Origin: Branchiostoma floridae
Lineage: Eukaryota; Chordata; Leptocardii; Amphioxiformes; Branchiostomatidae
NCBI RefSeq assembly: GCF_000003815.2
Contig: NC_049995.1
Span: forward strand, 7,959,626 to 8,019,625
Length of the DNA: 60,000 nucleotides
Direction: 5' to 3'
Position numbers and translations under genes: made by a program. Shown piece by piece: positions 22,723 through 33,609 of the stretch. Under the pieces are notes generated by a model. The model was not told the DNA's origin, did no database searches, and saw only the letters and a list, made by a program, of their open reading frames with translations. Numbering within the stretch: the stretch's first letter is position 1; each line of letters starts with the position of its first letter.

Positions 22723-22909
22723 CTAGTTTACCTTTATCCGTGGGTAACCTTTATCCGTTTTTTTTAGACTATGTATTTAGGATATTACTTCAATGGATGG
22801 TTTCAAATTAATATTGCAATTCGAAACCTGTCTGTAGACTTAATATCCACAACTACATAATTTCTAAATACTACGGATAAGGGTTACCCCGCGAATAAAG
22901 GTGAACTAG
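22723..22909. mobile_element. TIR element, family M5 (agttcacctttatccg ends)
   Basis: ctagtttacctttatccg at the left is mirrored by aataaaggtgaactag at the right. A second internal pair (taacctttatccg / cggataagggtta) lies just inside. No coding frame. Related to 46658, 56490 and 57344. Confidence 0.75.
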
Positions 22910-24120
22910 TAAGCGTTTATACTTCCAAACTCAAAATTAGTCTGTGAAAGAAACAGTTCGCACCAGTGTGTTTCGTGTCCTACTAATCAATGCTAACATG
23001 CCGTGCGTAGACGAGGTAGTTGACTCTGGTACAAGTGGCGTAATAAGTCTGAATAGTTGAAATGTAGCCAAGTGTAAGATAACCAGGGACCGATCATTAA
23101 CTGTAGTGGAGTGGTAGCATATAAGACATCTAGATGCACTGTACTAAGGCTTTTCTGAACTATTTCATAGTACTTTTTATATTCAAAAATTGCAATTTTA
23201 GATTGAGAAATCGTCCTTTATGTACTGTCGTGCGATAGTCGTATGCTTGTCCTACGATTGTCGTACGATCGTCGTACGATCACAAACTGAAGGCATTCGT
23301 TGAATAGTCGTCGTGTATATGTCGTACGACATCCAACTGCTTACTTACGACAGATCCTTGGTTAGTTCTGCCACAGTCTGCTCAAAAAGTTCTACAAAGT
23401 ATAAGTCAAAATTCTACATCAAATCATGACCGTCAACGAACGCAACTATACCTATGAAAAACTTCGAATTCATATTTTTGTGTTATTGTCTAGCTTTGTT
23501 TACCCATCACACTAAACCTTGTATACTACACAACTCTGCATTACTAAGACTGTAAAGTGACCTACGGTGCGATGAACCCTTCAGAAGTACTAAACGGTTG
23601 TTCCTTGGTGATTGAGAAGTTGAGGTGAGCCACAAAAGCGTGGGAACCAGGCGTGGCACTCCTGTTCACGGTATATCACACTATGGCCGCCATTGTGCAA
23701 CAGTTACCCAAGCTTGTACCACAAACTCAACAATTAGTATATATTACTTCAAGTACAGAAGTGAGCGCTAATTTAGAAATTAGAATGTTCTGGGCATGCG
23801 TAGTAAAGACGTATGTGCTCGTGCTGAAGATGGTGTGATACAGAGTTGCATTGCATTATGGGAAATACTTCATAGTCTTCTTCAGGCTTCTAATAAAGAT
23901 ATCAGAATTCTTCAGATTTCTTTATTATATAAAATTACTAGCTAAGTTTATTGAATGTCAATGAATGTCTTTTAATATAGACCTGAATATCTATTAGAAA
24001 TGCATTTTTCCCAACCCTTGTAAGTGAAAAGATGCTTAGTATAATTCATTTTGGCCAAAGTATAAGCTTATATACTCAGTATAAGTTAAGTATAGTTACA
24101 CACACACACACATCTACCTC
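22910..24120. other. Gene-free stretch with GTCGTACGAC cluster
   Basis: Apart from the palindrome cluster at 23229-23330 and a short CA run near 24100, nothing is supported. Confidence 0.4.
23229..23330. repeat. Cluster of gtcgtacga palindromes
   Basis: gtcgtacgat occurs twice in a row near 23260-23280, with degenerate copies (gtcgtgcgat, tcctacgat) before and gtcgtacgac after. Same core as the tandem units at 21720. Confidence 0.6.
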
Positions 24121-24127
24121 TACTCAC

Positions 24128-24220
24128 CTTTTGAAACGTGACCTTCAAATGCCCCAGACGCCCGTTCCAAACTTCGCCCCGACAGTTCTTGACTTTTTGA
24201 CTCTGTAACTATATAAGTTA
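24128..24220 (-). promoter_or_regulatory. Minus-strand TATA-type promoter and possible first exon
   Basis: On the minus strand, ttatatagtt (24217-24208 region) is preceded by a CpG-rich patch (cactcgcgcgccacgg). It is followed about 30 bp on by aactgtcggggcg and then by caaaag/gtgagtag, a near-perfect splice donor at 24128/24127. No ATG lies between, so this would be a 5' untranslated exon. No downstream coding exon was recognised. Confidence 0.3.
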
Positions 24221-24319
24221 TTAACATACCAAAGTGCCTGCGTTTAACACGAACCGTGGCGCGCGAGTGGATTGGATATATTTGAACAGGACCGTTATGA
24301 CGCCACACTTAACCGACTA

Positions 24320-25191
24320 GAGGGTTGCATATATCTCACACAAGTGGATAATAACGCTAACGATGTTTTTATTGGAAACTACAACAAAGGGTTTCACGCG
24401 AGCATTGGAGTCTGATTGCCATAGTTGTTTGCCTGTCTCAAGTAGAAAGTCGGTCGGGCGATTTTTAAGGTCTTTTATGAAAGGATTTTGTTGTATTCTT
24501 ACAAAGTAGAGTGTTTATAGTAACTGTGATATTTCTTGGCAACTACCTCCTCTGACGCTGTATATCTTATACATTATAGCCCTAGTCTCTGTAATAGTTG
24601 TTAAGGATTGATAAGCCTTTTATTTGGCTGTTATTTGATCCATTAATCTTCATTATTGATATATATCTTAAAGACAAGCAAACAAAACTAGTCTAGACCT
24701 AATAAAATAAAATCGCAGACCCTTAAAGTTTAAGGTTCCATCGCTTGCTAAATTTCCATGGTTTTGAATTAATATAGATTAGTAAAGAACTGTAGTTGCA
24801 CTGAATATTGATAGCTGGATAGGCAAAGATTCTCAGAAAATGAAATTTTTGGACCATATGGATGATTTCATCAAATTTCATTGCCCCTGATATTCCTCTT
24901 CTAAGAGAAAATACAGCAATTTGGTACGAACGGCTGCAAAGAAACTAGTTTTCCATGCGCATAATAATCAGAGCCAAAATCGCACGTTCACACTTCTTGT
25001 ATCTACTACTTGTCTGTAGTTATTAGAGAATAGTAGTTTTAGATTACGAAAAACAAGTTATTTTGTATTTATTTCCAGGTAGTTTCATATCTTAGATTAT
25101 TTTTTTATCTAAGTATATTTCAATAGCGTGGAATAGCGTCAAAACATTGAATTGCATGAACGAGTCTGTTCCAGAAAAGGTACTGGGAATA
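24320..25191. other. Gene-free stretch
   Basis: AT-rich; no repeat or exon recognised. Confidence 0.45.
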
Positions 25192-25327
25192 TAATCTCCA
25201 AGCAGATCCTACGGTATAAGTTAGTATCTAAGGCTGGCAAATTAGTGTAGCCTTCGCTAGGCCAGCTGAACTCCTTTGCCACCTTCTAGTATTATCTTAT
25301 GCTATCGTAGGATCTTATTGGAGATTA
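25192..25327. mobile_element. TIR element, family M6 (taatctccaagcagat ends)
   Basis: taatctccaagcagatcc at the left and ggatcttattggagatta at the right form a TIR; the inner part contains atagtatt/ctaaggc modules. Family members: 43646-43818 and the 59026-59472 cluster. Confidence 0.75.
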
Positions 25328-25865
25328 CTGGAAATACACTACGGCGAAGAAAATGAAGTCGACGTCTTCGGTTATGTTTTCTATACAACAACCTTCGATC
25401 CAAAAATGACTAAATGACAAATTACACCCCCCCCCCCCCAAAGAATAACAACAATGAAATGATCCCAAATTTGAGCGTGACAGCTTATTTTTCCCATCTT
25501 CATTCTAATTAGAATACATAGTAAGGGCCTGTAAGTGACAATCTGTGTTGTTTAGAATAAGTCTTTATTAACACCAGCCAATGCAATGTTTGTAATACGT
25601 GACTTTTCTGGTTGTTTTTGAGCCTTGACCGGTCGTTTGACTTATATCCGGACCAAATCAACCTTCCATCGATTTTCCAATCTCAATTGCCGGTTGCCTT
25701 TTGTCTCTAAGCCTCTACTAATGCTTGTTTTGGCGATAAATAGTCGATAAAAGTAATCAAACGGTACTTTGGCGGGTTCAAAACACCACAGAAATCGATC
25801 GCTTGGTATGGGGTACCGTAGCTTTCACATGGGAGCGACCATTTTTAAATTGTAGGGGTGATCTC

Positions 25866-26100
25866 GAATTGTCACCTCCGTGAAAATGGAGGTATCATTT
25901 TGAACACGGTTGCCTGTGTGTGTGCGGTTTTGGCACAATATCTCAAGAACGTGATAGGGTGCAACATTTACAGGAACCAGTTATGCAAATAAGGTCCTAA
26001 TCTGCATAATGTGATGCAAAGTGTCATCATCCTTTAGTGGTACATGATGGGAATTTCTACACTTGGTGACAAGGTGAACACCACTATGCTCTTCTCTTGG
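25866..26100 (-). repeat. SINE-like unit, inverted member of the octamer/GACA family
   Basis: Opens with tccgtgaaaatgga hairpin, tctcaagaacg, caccagtt-type then ttatgcaaataag and ctgcataat. This is the order seen at 50015-50420. Confidence 0.55.
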
Positions 26101-26719
26101 GGTCCTTCATTTGTATAGATTATGTAAATGTTGAAGACATTCGCATCCCAGAATATCTGGCTATAGACTCTCTCCATCTTGTATAGTGCTTAGAATGAGT
26201 CTTGTCTGAATTTCACCCATTTCCGACCATTCTTCTCTTTGTAGCTGGTCCCTTAAGTGCTTCACTAAGACATTCATATTAGTAAGACGTGGTCACGCCT
26301 TTCATTTTCTTGATAAGGATTCTTCATAAAGGGGAATTTTACACTAAAGCAAAACTGCCGTATCCGTGTTTCAAATTACAGTTATAGCATGATATGATTG
26401 GGCACTCCATAGTTGAATATTATAGTTTCATCGCAATACTATGGGAAGTACTAGTAGGGCGCCCAAAATTAAACATGTCGGCTTTAAGTTCTAAAGCAGA
26501 CTTTTATGTCGACACAGCAATTACATTGTCTTTATATCTTTATAAAGACCCATGACAACGCACAAGTCATATAGCAATGTTAAACGGTTGCGAAAAATTG
26601 TATTGAAGATTTGCAGATAAAAAAGTCACACTGAAATGCAAATTGCGATAAATTCTCCGCACGGACTTCGAAAAACAAAGACCGCATTTATAGCAATTGA
26701 TTTTTCATGTCAGATGAGT

Positions 26720-27240
26720 AAATATGCTTGTTTGACGGGGTTAAGTTCGTGTGTTCATATGTCTATTGTACTTTAGAGTACCACATTCAAATATCGCAAT
26801 TGCCTCGTTGAGAGTTAAGATAAGTAAATCCCAAGTTCATTGTCTTGATAATCATGTTTTGGAGAGAAGTTTTGTTCATGTTGGTTAGTTTTAAGTTCGT
26901 GTATTAGCACCCACTTGTAACTGTCACGTTACCCTTGCCTCATTTGTTATACAAAAATGACTAATTTCATATTGACGATGCTTAACGATCTATCAATTAT
27001 ACAAACCAGTATCACACGATCTTTAGTAAATTTACAGATATTAGTTAGGTTGGGTTCGTGCGTTCCTTCGTGTCGGGGGTCTCTTATATTTGTAGGTGTT
27101 TTAAAAAAAGCCGATTCTGTTCGATAGAGTGTTTATTGCGCATATCAAGATGAGAGGGTAGTTGGTAAATTTAAAGAGATTAGTTGAGGTTCGGTTCGTG
27201 TGTTCCGGGTCTTTGATATACAGCTTTGCGTGTGCTGTCG
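26720..27240 (+). repeat. Degenerate tandem repeat with 'gttcgtg(t/c)gttc' core
   Basis: Four loosely related blocks, at about 26738, 26885, 27045 and 27190, each carrying aagttcgtg or ggttcgtgtgttcc after an 'agttagg'-like lead. Spacing about 150 bp. Confidence 0.45.
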
Positions 27241-28020
27241 TTAGTTTAGGGGGAGCTTGTGTTGGCAGTTCGTTTATACATGTATAACAACAGTTATTCT
27301 GCGTTACTAAGAAGGAAATCCTGTAGTTTTGACGCTTCTTTAATGTAACTAAGTGTGCCAACAGTCTTAACGGTCTACGAAACAACTAGCGCCTTTTTGT
27401 GGCATGTTCGTTTTAGAATTCAAATTGTTTCACTATTCACGACGTAATATGAATTACTGTTTGCATGTACCAAGAATCTTACTCTAGTTATTTTCTTTTA
27501 AACGTAGTCATGGAAATCTTCTATCTTTTAAATTCACTTTTTGCATATATATTGAGTATCCTTATTAAAGGACAATGTTCCATAACGTGCTACAAAGCAG
27601 AGCAGTCTAATATGGAAATTTTATGCTAAAGTTGAAATCAGCAGTAGCATTTCTGAGTAAGCTACGTTTAAAGCTCCGGTACTTTACACAAACAACATGT
27701 CATGCTTAATTAGTGCGCGTACCGTGAACGTGTCACCAAAGAAGTCTGGTAGAGACTACGAAAGCCCAACTAGTCTTAAAAGCCTGTGGCAAGACTATCA
27801 CATTTGCATTGGGGGCAACTAAAATCAAGTTTCAGTACTTCACATGAACTACGTGTTGTCTTTAGCCCCGTCTTCAAAAGGCCGTCAAAGAAGTTTGTTA
27901 TAAGCTACTAAAACCCCACCAATCTTTAAAGCCTGTAGCGAGACTAACGCATTTATCTGGCAGCTAAAATTAAAGTTCTAGTACTTTCCATGAACAGCAT
28001 GTTGTCTTCAGCTCTGTCCT

Positions 28021-28215
28021 AAAACCCCGTTTACAAATCAAGAATTTAGCTCGGCCGAGTTGTCAGCGAGCTCTAAATTACGAGGAGGTATGACCCTAAT
28101 GCCGACGAAGAAACTCTGCCATTTGTTCGTAGTCATCAGAGTCATGCCTCCTCGTAATTTAAAGCTCGCTGACAACTCGGCCGAGCTAAATTTCTTGATT
28201 TGTAAACGGGGCTTT
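28021..28215. mobile_element. Palindromic foldback element with arms of about 75 bp
   Basis: Left arm starts aaaaccccgtttaca and the right arm ends tgtaaacggggcttt; the arms stay complementary with few mismatches through ctcggccgag...cctcctcgtaattt, leaving a spacer of about 45 bp. It sits inside a unit of the surrounding array. Confidence 0.85.
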
Positions 28216-28604
28216 AAGAAGTCGTTTATAGAATACTAGAGCTCCAGTCTTAAAAGTCTGTGGCGAGACAAGCGCATTTTTTGTGGCAGATAAAATTGAA
28301 GCTCTACTGCTTCACACGAAACACCTAGCCTGTTTATCCTTATCCCTTGTAAGAAGGCCTCTAAAGAAGCCTGGAAGAGACTACTAAAACCCCACCAGTC
28401 TCAAAAGACTGTGGCGAGACTAACAAATTTTTGTGACAACTAAACTTGAAGTTCCAGTACATCTTATGAACTACATGTTGTCTTAAGCTCTATCCTAAAG
28501 AAGTCTGTTATAGACTAAGAAAGCACTGCCAGTCTCATAAATCTGTAGCAAGACTAGCATATTTTTGTGGCAACTAAAATTAGAGCCCCAGTACTTAACA
28601 ATAT

Positions 28605-28735
28605 GAATGAATGAATTTTATTGCTCAACAATCGCACAGGGTACAATGTATGGCAACCAACAACAACTAATAGCTATACAGACAATACTACTACGGGGCT
28701 ACATACAGAACAACAAAATATTATATGAACCACAT
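28605..28735 (-). mobile_element. 3' tail of a CR1/L2-type non-LTR retrotransposon
   Basis: On the plus strand it starts with tgaatgaatgaattttatt, the reverse of the (ATTCATTC)n-like tail preceded by AATAAAA found at 3' ends of CR1/L2-group LINEs. atatga sequences on both sides (28605 and 28722 regions) may be the target duplication. No reverse-transcriptase frame is present; heavily 5' truncated. Confidence 0.5.
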
Positions 28736-29306
28736 AATACTGTCCTGAACTTTTACCTCATTTAAAGACCGCCAAAGAAGTCTGGTAGAGGCTACTAAAG
28801 CCCCGCCGATCTCAAAAGCCTGTGGCGAGACTATTACATTTTTGTAGCAGCTATATATAGATTAGACCTCCACCACTTCATACATTAACCACCTGTTGTC
28901 CTTATCGTTTTTTTTGTGTGTGAAAAGGCCACCAAAGAAGCCCGTGGTAGAGGCTACTAAAACTCCGCCAGTCTCACGAGCCTGTGATAAGGCTAGCTCA
29001 TTTTTGTGCCAGCTAAAATTAGATCTCCACCGCTTCACACGAACCACCTGTTGATCATCAGCCCCCGTGCTATAAGAAGACCTTCCAAAGCCTGGTAGAG
29101 ACTACTAAAGCTCCACAAGCCTCAAAGGTCTGTTGCCAGACTACCGCATTTTTGTGCATGTGGCAGCTAAAATTAGATCTCCAGTACTTCACACGAACCA
29201 CCTGTTGTTCTCAGCGCGCGTGCCGTGAGAAAGCCGTGACGGAACATGCGCGGCGCGTCCGCTATCCCGGACACCTGTTGTCGTGCGGTTATACACGGGA
29301 AGTCAT

Positions 29307-29321
29307 GCGCCCCCTGTCAGG
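29307..29321 (-). promoter_or_regulatory. CTCF-like motif in a GC-rich patch
   Basis: gcgccccctgtcagg (minus strand cctgacagggggcgc) lies in the GC-rich segment 29210-29325, which also holds acacctgttgtcg and gtgggtgttg. Confidence 0.35.
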
Positions 29322-29509
29322 TGGGTGTTGAATGACACGAGCACTTGACATACATCTTTTGTGTTCAGAGATTTGAGGCTGGATTTTGGACATTTTAGAC
29401 GCAAAGAGAACATACGAGGGATGTAAAGATTCAAGTAGAGAGCGATACATAATATTTTTCGTTCTTAACGTATAGATGTTTATGTTGGTGAGTCTTTCTT
29501 TGGCTAATG

Positions 29510-29690
29510 TCATATTTTCAAACCGGGGCCCGGCTAGGCTGTTTGTGAATACAAATGTAGAAATGTATACGTAAAATACATATAAATAATGCCCACGATC
29601 ATTCTCTTGTGTAGTTTAAAGTCTTTTATATCATTCTTTTCGTGCCCGAAAGCTGCCCGCACGGGCCCCGGTTTGGAAATGTGACGTAGG
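29510..29690 (-). mobile_element. TIR element, family M4, inverted copy
   Basis: ttttcaaaccggggcccgg at the left and cgggccccggtttggaaatgtga at the right flank tttatatcattctttt and cacgatcattctcttgtg, the reverse of the interiors at 6062 and 6257. Confidence 0.75.
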
Positions 29691-29819
29691 CCTTAGTCGC
29701 AATAGCAACAGAAATTGGTCTAAGACCACCCAAAATGTAGTACGCCAAGAAAAGGCAAGCTATTTCAGGAACTTTTTCTCTTTCATTGAGCCCCTTTCAA
29801 TAAGGAGAAAAAGTGGGGC

Positions 29820-30089
29820 ATGAAATGTAGCGAGAAGGAACTCGCAACATTCTGGCGTAAGAGCCCGCTGAATGGCAAAGCGGCATCGCAAAAATGTAAC
29901 CATTTTCTGTGCTCACAAGCGTTTGACAGTCTTGTGACTCAGAATGAATCAGACCATGTGTTAGAGTCCTTCCGCGCTATTAGCAAAGCACCACGCATGA
30001 ACATTGTTGAGAGGAAGGCGATGTCAGGTGTAAAGAGGTACACGTGTGAGGAATGTACTCCCCACACGCGAGGTCGAAACGATGTTTGA
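29820..30089 (+). CDS. Unrecognised ATG-initiated ORF, 89 codons
   Basis: ATG at 29820, TGA ends at 30089; the frame is also open 12 codons further upstream. The product is hydrophilic and basic, with CNHFLC and YTCEEC cysteine pairs toward the two ends (about residues 26-31 and 74-79), not spaced like a standard zinc finger. No signal peptide or membrane segment. GC content is higher than in the flanks. No promoter or splice sites are convincing. It may be an exon, a small gene or a relic of a mobile element; I do not recognise the family. Confidence 0.2.
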   Translation: MKCSEKELATFWRKSPLNGKAASQKCNHFLCSQAFDSLVTQNESDHVLESFRAISKAPRMNIVERKAMSGVKRYTCEECTPHTRGRNDV

Positions 30090-30867
30090 ACTTTTAAAAC
30101 GAGTCTTCAGGATGTTTCATTGTTATAAGAAAAAGACGTTCCCTCCCACGCTGAAATGGTGCAGTTCAACAAGTTTTTACATTTAACGGAAAGTGTCCTT
30201 TTGACAATTCAACTAGTTAGTCTTGTATCATCTATGAATAAACGTCTTAAGCTAAGCCTTTTTGCTAAACCCTAAAACGCACAAGACACATATAAAAGAA
30301 ACGTAATACTTACAAATTTCTAGTTGTATTTAAATTTCAGAAGCAAAACAAATGTTCCTTACACTCTTGTGGTAGTTTTAGTTTCATGAAATCCGTGGCT
30401 TTAAATCCTGACAACAATAATTATCTCCTTCTATATACTGTTGTAGCCCATGTGACATACAATATCGCTTCTTACCACCACTAGGCCTTTTAGTTCGAGT
30501 CATTCCAGTTCAAGTGGTCTACCCTTGGTGACACAAAAACGTCCGGATGTTTTGGCTGTAACTCACTATAACACCACACAGAGCTCATTCAGAAGAAACA
30601 ACGTCTTTCTTCGCATTCTAATCCGGCTCTTTCTTGAGTTTTCCTTCTCACAATAGCGCTGCACTTACAGCATATTTCCCGTTTTGTGACCGTTTTAGCA
30701 AACGGTGCCAAGTTTTGTCTTTTCTTGAACCGTAATGGCCTCTTGAATGCCTATGCTAGCCGTTTTTAGGGTAGGTTTCCCATAATTGGCGTCGGTTTAG
30801 TCTTGTTTGTTTCACCTCTGTAGTTGCTTCAAGTTGAACCATGACGAACTAGACCGACACAAACGCA
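30090..30867. other. Gene-free stretch
   Basis: Nothing supported between the small ORF and the minisatellite. Confidence 0.45.
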
Positions 30868-31094
30868 GACGATATTGTTCTGTCAGGAATTTCCCGCCTT
30901 TTAGAAAGAAAAGACGATATCGTTCTGTCAGGATTTTCCCGCCTTTTAGAAAGAAAAGACGATATCGTTCTGTCAGGAATTTTCCCACCTTTCAGAAAGA
31001 AAGTACGATATCGTTCTGTCAGGAATTTCCCGCCTTTTAGAAAGAAAAGACGATATCGTTCTGTCAGGAATTTCCCGCCTTTTAGAAAGAAAGG
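30868..31094 (+). repeat. 45-bp minisatellite, five copies
   Basis: Units begin at 30870, 30915, 30960, 31006 and 31051 with cgatatcgttctgtcagg...tttcccgcctttt-agaaagaaa. Copies differ by one to four bases. Four are 45 bp; the third carries one extra T (46 bp), which breaks the otherwise periodic 15-residue reading RRYRSVRNFPPFRKK, so coding is unlikely. Confidence 0.92.
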
Positions 31095-32760
31095 AATTCC
31101 AAGTTCAGTGTAGCGGATTATGTTTGCCGAGACAGAAACAGTACCGGGGTTGTGTTTCTAGCCGTGCCTTTGTTGTGTTTCCAAACGGCTCCGGGCTAAA
31201 TTTAGAGCAACAAAAACCTGCTAGCTTCCTCTTGTGGTGGCATGTTGGCCACAAGTCCCACACACGTAGAGTTCTGCACGCTTTCCGCCCTTTCATTCAA
31301 GCATATCTTCATCCTAAAGAAGAAAAATGAGTCAGAACCTTCATACGTATTTGAACAGTCCTCTTTTGTCATTGAAGCATAGTCTGAAGAATTTAGACTT
31401 ACGAGACAGTATAGTTCTTTTGGGAACTTTCTGAATGGCAAATATTTATACAAAGTTGTATGTGGTATATGAGATAGTGATATTTTAAAAAACAAATTTG
31501 CACTTCTATTAGTTTCTGTGATTTACAAGAAATATCTATAACAAATGAAGGAAATTTTGTGGATCGCAAAACACAGATATAGTATATTTTTATGTACTTT
31601 TGTTTATGTTTTTTAATATCATTTTAATTTTTTTAAAGGTGTTTTGGTAACGGATTGGGATGTGGTCACTTTGTCTTTATTTTTCAACCGTAACAACGTT
31701 CAAAGGGAAAATGTTGCTAAACTTAGCTACCCTTGAAAGGAATTTTACCGTATCCTCACAGCTTGAAAGTTGAAGTTCAGACAACAGTGACTCTTTCACG
31801 GCCAGGGCAAGACCAACCCCGCCTCGGCGTCGTTTGAACTTTTGCTAACAATGTTGTCCCTTCATTATGAGCGTGTTGACTGTTCTGGCCGGTGAAAAAC
31901 GTAGTTAACGTGTATAATAGATTACTTAGTTCACTTTCAACGCCAAGAATGTAGATGTCTGCTTTCCCTACCTTTGTACAATTAGATCTAAGGTTAATGG
32001 TAGCTATCCAAATCAGAATCTAATTTGCATGATGGATGATTTAACAAAAACGCTGTGTTCCATGATAGGACTATCCAACATGTGACATATATTACTGAGA
32101 AACAGAAGAACATTGATAAATAAATGTTATGCAAGCCAAGACCTAATTTGCATAATCTATAAGAAAATACTACGATTTCATAGTTGTGAATGACAGGAAT
32201 TTCATACTTCTGACATTTCTGAATAATTCAAAGCCTAATTGTACAAGTGCAACATTTATGAAATATACACCTGTGTGCAATAACCTAGAAGTACAAATAG
32301 AGTAATAGTCATAAGAGTAACTAGCATATCAGATCGCTGCAGTCAATTGTTCTTGCGAAATTCATACACGTACACAGCGTAATTCTGCAAAAAAGCATGT
32401 GTTTTAAAATTGTTGATTTAGAACGCGAGTATATCTTTTTCTGTAAAATCGTATCTCTATCGAGACAGCTTTGGACAACAGAAGCAGAACTCACAAAAAC
32501 TTCCCCTCAGACAGAAGCGTTTTATCTTACGTCTCAATCCATCAATTTGACAACTAATTTGCAGCCATAAAGAGCTCCAAGGCTGAAGCACTCGGACATG
32601 AGAGAAAGTCGTTTTTTCCGCCGCCCGCCGCAGTGCTTCTAGGCGTGCGCCGTCTTTTGTTCGGAGAGAAAGACCCAAACACTGCACACTGAATGGCACA
32701 GGAAGGCTTAATTATGTACTAAGAAAACAAAACCTCGCCGAGTATTGGCTTACACAGGTG
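31095..32760. other. Gene-free stretch with octamer-type repeat remnants
   Basis: 31124-31330 has a 68-codon plus-strand frame and an overlapping minus-strand frame without start or splice context. 32020-32270 holds gatgatttaac, cctaatttgcataat and attatgcaa-type pieces of the octamer repeat family. 32560-32690 is GC-rich (gccgcccgccgc). Confidence 0.4.
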
Positions 32761-32762
32761 AG

Positions 32763-32996
32763 GGTATAAGAGGGGGTGGGGATAGGTGAGGCAGCACTTG
32801 GAGCTCGCTCTTGGTGGAGTTAGCGTGTACGCGGGCAGTCTTGCACTACAACAGTTTGTTCCTGTTTCTTATAGGGTCTCTAGGCTACACGGAAGGGCCA
32901 GGAAGTCTGCTGTGGTGGCTTCTACGAGACTAGAAGTGTGTGTCAACTGGTGGACGGACTACTACGCAGTGAAGCTCACTGGAGAGTGTGGTAAGG
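32763..32996 (+). promoter_or_regulatory. TATA-type promoter candidate and possible exons
   Basis: gtataagaggg at about 32764 is followed by GC-rich sequence from 32790. Within it, tttgttcctgtttcttatag (ending 32874) resembles an acceptor. ggtaag/gtaggt (exon end 32996) is a good donor. The 32875-32996 segment is open in the frame that joins in phase to the exon candidate at 33610. No in-frame ATG was found, so the start is unresolved. Confidence 0.25.
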
Positions 32997-33279
32997 TAGG
33001 TCCTAATACTACAAACACTTGTGGCGGGGGTGTAGATCTTTTTGTTTGGGGACTCAGGGATTTTCTGCTACAGTTGCGTATGCCAGCAGCAAAGCCATAG
33101 TAAGTCCTCGGTACATGTATCAAACATTTGAAATACTAAATCAAATCCAGTACTTAAAAAGTCGATAGCAAGTCCAAAATCTATTACCGTATTGAGGTAT
33201 CACCAAGACATAGCCAGGAATAAAAAAAGAAAGCAATCCACAATGGTTGTCTCAAGTTATCGTCAGTGTGGCTACACAG

Positions 33280-33312
33280 ACACACACAGGCAGACAGACA
33301 GAAAGACACACA
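33280..33312 (+). repeat. CA/GACA microsatellite
   Basis: acacacaggcagacagacagaaagacacaca-type run at the end of a SINE-like unit (33190-33350). Confidence 0.7.
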
Positions 33313-33364
33313 TAACGACTCTGACGAAAACATAACCCCCTAGTCTAGGGAAAACTTTGAACGT

Positions 33365-33472
33365 ATAGTGTAGTGTAGCGTAGTGTAGTATAGTGTAGTG
33401 CAGTGTAGTACAGTGTAGTGAAGTGTAGTACAGTGTAGTGTAGTGTAGTGTATTGTAGTGTAGTGTAGTGGT
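33365..33472 (+). repeat. (GTAGT)n pentanucleotide microsatellite
   Basis: About 108 bp of gtagt units with occasional substitutions (gcgtagtg, cagtgtag). Produces spurious Tyr/Thr/His-rich minus-strand frames. Confidence 0.92.
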
Positions 33473-33609
33473 CATCCTTGTTGTAGAATGGAGAAAATAC
33501 AAAGTAATATGTACAACTTAGCTCATAGCACTGAAGTGCGTAAACTGTTATTAAAGACACCGTTTAGAACTTGGTTATGTTTTTTTTCGTGACACGATTT
33601 CTTTTACAG

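Larger units (their letters stand above)
27660..29235 (+). repeat. Tandem array of about eight diverged units of about 150 bp
   Basis: Each unit reads (gctc)cagtacttcacacgaac-acctgttgtc, then ctaaagaagtctggtagagactactaaag, cc-ccagtctcaaaagcctgtggcgagact and catttttgtggcagctaaaatt. Units are centred near 27753, 27900, 28228, 28378, 28512, 28785, 28949 and 29096. They are interrupted by a palindromic element (28021-28215) and a LINE tail (28605-28735), so those insertions are younger than the array. Confidence 0.8.

Noticed and set aside
23653-23838. 61-codon plus-strand frame
   Set aside because: No splice, start or domain evidence.
30868-31094. CRISPR-like array
   Set aside because: Contiguous 45-bp minisatellite units without spacers, in eukaryotic DNA.
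31124-31330. 68-codon plus-strand frame with protein-like composition
   Set aside because: No ATG context, weak acceptor, and the opposite strand is open too; no family recognised.
33272-33560. Tyr/Thr/His-rich minus-strand frames
   Set aside because: Generated by the (GTAGT)n run.
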